From Pseudomonas benzenivorans (GTDB lineage: Bacteria; Pseudomonadota; Gammaproteobacteria; Pseudomonadales; Pseudomonadaceae), in assembly GCF_033547155.1 (NCBI RefSeq), contig NZ_CP137892.1, positions 4,402,001-4,466,000 of the forward strand: DNA of 64,000 nucleotides, written 5' to 3'. The notes below the pieces were generated by a model. That model had not been told where the DNA came from, ran no database searches, and saw only the letters and a program-made list of their open reading frames with translations. The translations under genes and the position numbers were made by a program. Positions 60,289-64,000 of this stretch are shown here, one piece after another (within the stretch, counting starts at the first letter, position 1; each line of letters starts with the position of its first letter).

Positions 60289-62339
60289 GTGCATTGGATT
60301 TCCTCGTCGAACTGGGCACCGAAGAGCTGCCGCCCAAGGCCCTGAAGAGCCTCGGCGAGGCCTTCCTCGCCGGCATCGAGAAGGGCCTCAAGGCCGCCGG
60401 CCTCGACTACCGGGCCTGCCGGTTCTATGCCGCGCCGCGCCGTCTGGCCGTGCAGATCGATCAGCTGGCGACCCAGCAGCCCGATCGCAGCCATAACCTC
60501 GACGGCCCGCCGCTGCAGGCCGCCTTCAACGCCGCCGGCCAACCGACCCAGGCGGCCCTGGGCTTCGCCAAGAAGTGTGGCGTGGAACTCGCCGAGATCG
60601 ACCAGAGCGGGCCCAAGCTGCGCTATACCCAGCGCATTCCCGGCCAACCGGCCAGCGCGCTGCTGCCGGCGATCGTCGAGGCCTCGCTGAACGAGCTGCC
60701 GATTCCCAAGCGCATGCGCTGGGCGGCCCGCCGCGACGAGTTCGTGCGGCCGACCCAGTGGCTGGTGATGCTGTTCGGCGACGAGGTGATCGACTGCGAG
60801 ATCCTCGCCCAGAAGGCCGGCCGCGAGTCCCGCGGCCACCGCTTCCACAGCCCGGCCAAGGTGCGCATCAGCAGTGCCGCCACCTACCTGGAAGACCTGC
60901 GCAGCGCCTACGTGCTGGCCGACTTCGCCGAGCGCCGCGAGCTGATCGCCCGGCGCGTCGCCGAGCTGGCCGCCGAGCAGCGGGGCAGCGCCATAGTGCC
61001 GCCGGCGCTGCTGGATGAGGTCAGCGCCCTGGTCGAATGGCCGGTGCCGCTGGTCTGTTCCTTCGAGGAACGCTTCCTCGCCGTGCCCCAGGAAGCCCTG
61101 ATCACCACCATGCAGGACAACCAGAAGTACTTCTGCCTGCTGGATGCCGGCGGCAAGCTGCTGCCACGCTTCATCACCGTGGCCAACGTCGAGAGCAAGG
61201 ACCCGGCGCAGATCGTCGCCGGCAACGAGAAGGTGGTGCGCCCGCGCCTGACCGACGCCGAGTTCTTCTTCAAGCAGGACCAGAAGCAGCCGCTGGAGCA
61301 CTTCAACGAGCGCCTGGCGAACGTGGTGTTCCAGGCCCAGCTCGGCTCCGTGTTCGAGAAGGCCCAGCGCGTTTCCAAACTCGCCGCCTTCATCGCCGAG
61401 CGGGTCGGCGGCGACGCCGAACGCGCGGCGCGCGCCGGCATCCTGTGCAAGTGCGACCTGGCCAGCGAGATGGTCGGCGAGTTCCCGGAGATGCAGGGCA
61501 TCGCCGGCTACTATTACGCCAAGCACGACGGCGAGGCCGAGGATGTGGCCCTGGCGTTGAACGAGCAGTACATGCCGCGCGGCGCCGGGGCCGAGCTGCC
61601 GAGCACCCTGACCGGCGCCGCCGTGGCCCTGGCCGACAAGCTCGACACCCTGGTCGGCATCTTCGGCATCGGCATGCTGCCCACCGGCAGCAAGGACCCC
61701 TACGCCCTGCGCCGCGCCGCCCTCGGCGTGCTGCGCATCCTCATCGAGAAGGGCCTGGACCTGGACCTGAACGAGGCCGTGGCCTTCGCCATCGCGCAGT
61801 ACGGCGACAAGGTCAAGGCCGAGGGCCTGGCCGGCCAGGTGCTGGACTTCGTCTTCGACCGCCTGCGCGCGCGCTACGAGGACGAAGGCGTGGACGTGGC
61901 CGTGTACCAGTCGGTGCGCGCCCTCGGCCCCAGCGCGCCGCTGGACTTCGACCAGCGCGTGCAGGCGGTGCAAGCCTTCCGCGCGCGCAGCGAGGCCGAG
62001 GCCCTGGCCGCGGCGAACAAGCGGGTGTGGAATCTGCTGAGCAAGTTCGAGGGCAGCGTGCCCGCGCAGGTCGAGCGTGCCCTGCTGCAGGAACCGGCCG
62101 AACAGGCCCTGGCCGAGGCCGTGGCCAACGCCGAGCAGGCGGTGCAACCGATGGCGGCGGCACGCTGCTACCGCGAGGCCCTGGAGCACCTGGCCAGCCT
62201 GCGCGAGCCGGTGGACAGCTTCTTCGAGGCAGTGCTGGTCAATGCCGACGACGCGGCCGTGCGGGCCAACCGCTACGCGCTGCTGGCGCGTCTGCGCGGC
62301 CTGTTCCTCGGCGTCGCCGACATCTCGGTGCTGGGCTGA
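60285..62339 (+). CDS. glyS: Glycyl-tRNA synthetase beta subunit
   Basis: 684-residue beta chain which binds tRNA-Gly. Starts [20 protein letters not shown], has the HD-like mid-region [12 protein letters not shown] and the C-terminal anticodon-binding helical part (DALR-like, about 570-684). ATG overlaps the glyQ stop by four bases, ensuring equal synthesis. A palindromic repeat then separates it from gmhB. Confidence 0.96.
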
Positions 62340-62354
62340 GACCCGGAGTAGGGA

Positions 62355-62426
62355 GGATGGGTCGCGCGCCGCTCGCCCCATCTGCGCATTGCCACTGGGT
62401 TACGCCGCTAGGCGGCTAACCCATCC
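62355..62426. repeat. Intergenic GGATGGGT/ACCCATCC inverted repeat, copy 3
   Basis: GGATGGGT (62355-62362) and ACCCATCC (62419-62426) are perfect inverted repeats flanking a smaller palindrome GCCGCTAGGCGGC. It lies between glyS and gmhB on the same strand and belongs to the same type as 45061 and 49699. Confidence 0.65.
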
Positions 62427-62438
62427 TGCGGACCTAGC

Positions 62439-62969
62439 ATGAAACTGCTGATTCTCGACCGCGACGGCGTGATCAATCACGACTCCGACGCCTACATCAA
62501 GACCCTGGAGGAGTGGATCCCGATGCCCGGGGCGATCGAGGCCATCGCCCGCCTGTCCAAGGCCGGCTGGACCGTGGCGGTGGCCACCAACCAGTCCGGC
62601 CTGGCCCGCGGCTATTACGATGCGGCGACCCTGGAGGCCATGCATGCCCACCTGCGCCAGCTGGTGGCGGAGCAGGGCGGCGAGCTCGGCCTGATCGTGC
62701 ATTGCCCCCACGGCCCGGACGACGGCTGTGACTGCCGCAAGCCCAAACCCGGTATGCTCCAGGCCATCGCCGAGCATTACGCCGTTTCGCTGGCCGGAGT
62801 GTGGTTCGTCGGCGACAGCAGCGGTGACCTCCAGGCTGCCCAAGCCGTCGATTGTCAGCCCGTACTGGTCAAGACCGGCAAGGGCGAACGCACCCTGGCC
62901 AAACCCCTGCCAGCGGGCACCCTGGTATTCGAGGACCTGGCGGCCGTCGCCGCTCATCTCCTCCCCTGA
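62439..62969 (+). CDS. gmhB: D-glycero-beta-D-manno-heptose-1,7-bisphosphate 7-phosphatase
   Basis: 176-residue HAD phosphatase in ADP-heptose synthesis for lipopolysaccharide core. Motif I is DRDGVIN (nucleophile Asp7, acid Asp9). The GmhB zinc site is complete: CPHGPDDGCDCRKPKPG supplies Cys-x-His and Cys-x-Cys. Motif IV is FVGDSSGDL. It starts 99 bases after glyS and precedes the acyltransferase by 36 bases. Confidence 0.94.
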   Translation: MKLLILDRDGVINHDSDAYIKTLEEWIPMPGAIEAIARLSKAGWTVAVATNQSGLARGYYDAATLEAMHAHLRQLVAEQGGELGLIVHCPHGPDDGCDCRKPKPGMLQAIAEHYAVSLAGVWFVGDSSGDLQAAQAVDCQPVLVKTGKGERTLAKPLPAGTLVFEDLAAVAAHLLP

Positions 62970-63005
62970 TAACGCAGGCCGCGGCCTGCCACGGTAAAGG
63001 CTCCT

Positions 63006-63779
63006 ATGTCGCCAGTGCAGTCCTCCAGAATCGTTCTCTTCTACCTGCTGCTGTCCCTGAGCGCCTGCTTCTGGTGCATCCTCAGCATGTTCGTGGCGCC
63101 CTTCCTGCCGTTCCGCGCCCGCTACCGCTTCGTGGTGCAGACCTGGTGCCGCTGCGCCGTATGGCTGGCCAAGACGATCATTGGCATCCGCTACGAGGTC
63201 AAGGGCCTGGAGAACATCCCCCAGCGCCCCTGCGTGATCCTGGCCAAGCACCAGAGCACCTGGGAGACCTTCTTCCTCTCCGCGCTGTTCGAACCCCTCA
63301 CCCAGGTGCTCAAGCGCGAGCTGCTGTATGTGCCGTTCTTCGGCTGGGCCATCGCCATGCTCAAGCCCATCGCCATCGACCGCAGCAACCCCAAGGCCGC
63401 CCTCAAGCAGGTCGCCAGCCAGGGCCACGAGCGCCTGGAGCAGGGCGCCTGGGTGCTGGTGTTCCCCGAGGGCACACGCATTCCCACCGGGCAGATCGGC
63501 AAGTTCTCCCGCGGCGGCGCGTCCCTGGCGGTTAACGCCAACCTGCCGGTGCTACCGGTGGCGCACAACGCCGGCGAGTTCTGGCCCAAGGAGGGTTGGG
63601 GCAAGACACCTGGCACCGTTCAGGTGGTCATCGGCCCGGCCCTGCACGCCGAGGGCAATGGGCCTCGGGCCATCGCCGAACTGAACGACCGCGCCTTCGC
63701 CTGGGTCGCCCAGGCACAGCGGGAAATCGGCGCCCTCGACTCCGGCGTGGTGCCCAGCGAGCCCGTGGAGTCGGCCTGA
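63006..63779 (+). CDS. lptA: 1-acyl-sn-glycerol-3-phosphate acyltransferase (LptA/PlsC family)
   Basis: 257-residue membrane acyltransferase that makes phosphatidic acid. The catalytic HxxxxD/E motif is HQSTWET with Glu in the Asp position, the substrate-binding motif FPEGTR is present, and an N-terminal helix covers about 8-30. Glu replaces Asp in the NHxSxxD-type box, which is common in this Pseudomonas paralogue. In P. aeruginosa the homologue next to gyrB is called lptA. It is co-directional with gmhB. Confidence 0.9.
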   Translation: MSPVQSSRIVLFYLLLSLSACFWCILSMFVAPFLPFRARYRFVVQTWCRCAVWLAKTIIGIRYEVKGLENIPQRPCVILAKHQSTWETFFLSALFEPLTQVLKRELLYVPFFGWAIAMLKPIAIDRSNPKAALKQVASQGHERLEQGAWVLVFPEGTRIPTGQIGKFSRGGASLAVNANLPVLPVAHNAGEFWPKEGWGKTPGTVQVVIGPALHAEGNGPRAIAELNDRAFAWVAQAQREIGALDSGVVPSEPVESA

Positions 63780-63787
63780 ACCCAGGC

Positions 63788-63796
63788 TGTGGATAA
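63788..63796 (-). other. DnaA-box match near the oriC side
   Basis: TGTGGATAA is the reverse complement of the consensus DnaA box TTATCCACA. It sits eight bases after lptA in a 130-base AT-rich non-coding stretch. Only one box is seen, and such a nine-base match is expected by chance about once in two windows this size, so function is unproven. Confidence 0.3.
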
Positions 63797-63911
63797 GCTG
63801 TTCATAAAAAATCAAACCAGCCACAGGTAACGACTTAACTCACTGATTTAATAGGCCTTTAGCGCTAGCTCTAATTTGTCGTTTGAGTGAATAAGTTTTT
63901 ACAGGACACAC

Positions 63912-63940
63912 AAAAGCCGGCCCTTGTGGCCGGCTTTCTT
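63912..63940. terminator. Bidirectional rho-independent terminator
   Basis: AAAGCCGGCC (63913-63922) and GGCCGGCTTT (63928-63937) pair perfectly around CTTGT, with T/A tracts on both sides. It should end the gmhB-lptA transcript and probably a convergent gene beyond the window edge, expected to be gyrB from P. aeruginosa gene order. Confidence 0.9.
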
Positions 63941-64000
63941 ATGCTCGCGAATATCTATCGGGGAGCCCGAATACGCCCCGTCGAAAGGGCAGGCGTGCTC

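Overview
The window is about 64 kb of very GC-rich, densely coded DNA with the gene content of a Pseudomonas chromosome from the P. aeruginosa lineage. Pointers are a split cobalamin-dependent ribonucleotide reductase, a LysR-type TrpI divergent from trpBA, the betC choline-sulfatase cluster, a plcB cassette, and the run lptA/gmhB/glyS/glyQ/tag that lies beside gyrB and oriC in that group. I see no rRNA, tRNA, insertion sequence, prophage or CRISPR array. Almost every gene is a core Pseudomonas gene. I did not find a convincing undescribed multigene defence or mobile system, and I list modest anomalies instead.

Layout. 1-2471: class II ribonucleotide reductase nrdJa and truncated nrdJb (minus). 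2619-5739: zinc uptake, znuA divergent from zur-znuCB, with a Zur-box-like palindrome between them. 5822-9544: a lipoprotein, then the methionine importer metN-metI-metQ, with metN and metI separated by a palindromic insertion. 9712-13357: an MFS exporter, two convergent LysR regulators and a VOC protein. 13382-21783: the aa3/caa3-type cytochrome c oxidase locus (ctaC, ctaD, ctaG, ctaE, SURF1, a CxxxC membrane protein, heme A and heme O synthases, Sco), all minus except one tiny DUF2909 gene. 22139-24700: an unknown protein, a beta-carbonic anhydrase and a radical SAM protein with a perfect LexA box. 24781-28621: probable operon prlC-yheV-DUF1835-xenobiotic acyltransferase (minus). 28757-33235: gamma-carbonic anhydrase, HAD phosphatase, lipoproteins, a luciferase-like flavin enzyme and dodecin. 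33320-36341: trpI/trpBA. 36479-40259: YciI, a redoxin and the coupled plcB-parvulin-PA0028-like cassette. 40443-46703: PBP7 and choline-sulfate use (LysR, betC, choline-binding protein, SulP). 46790-63779: housekeeping genes (aroE, hemF, qor, tsaC, dprA, LysM, def, fmt, rsmB, trkA, PilZ, lipid A acyltransferase, tag, glyQS, gmhB, lptA).

Functionally the window combines metal and amino-acid import, terminal respiration with its heme and copper assembly factors, tryptophan synthesis, osmoprotectant/sulfate-ester catabolism, and translation start/end-processing enzymes. Regulatory signals I can point to are the Zur palindrome, the LexA box, a sigma70-like cox promoter, direct repeats between a LysR gene and its divergent target, several rho-independent terminators, and three copies of a GGGTGGGC/GGATGGGT-type inverted repeat in intergenic gaps. 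Starts were chosen from Shine-Dalgarno sequences, overlaps with upstream stops, and remembered family N-termini. Comparisons with P. aeruginosa gene order are from memory.
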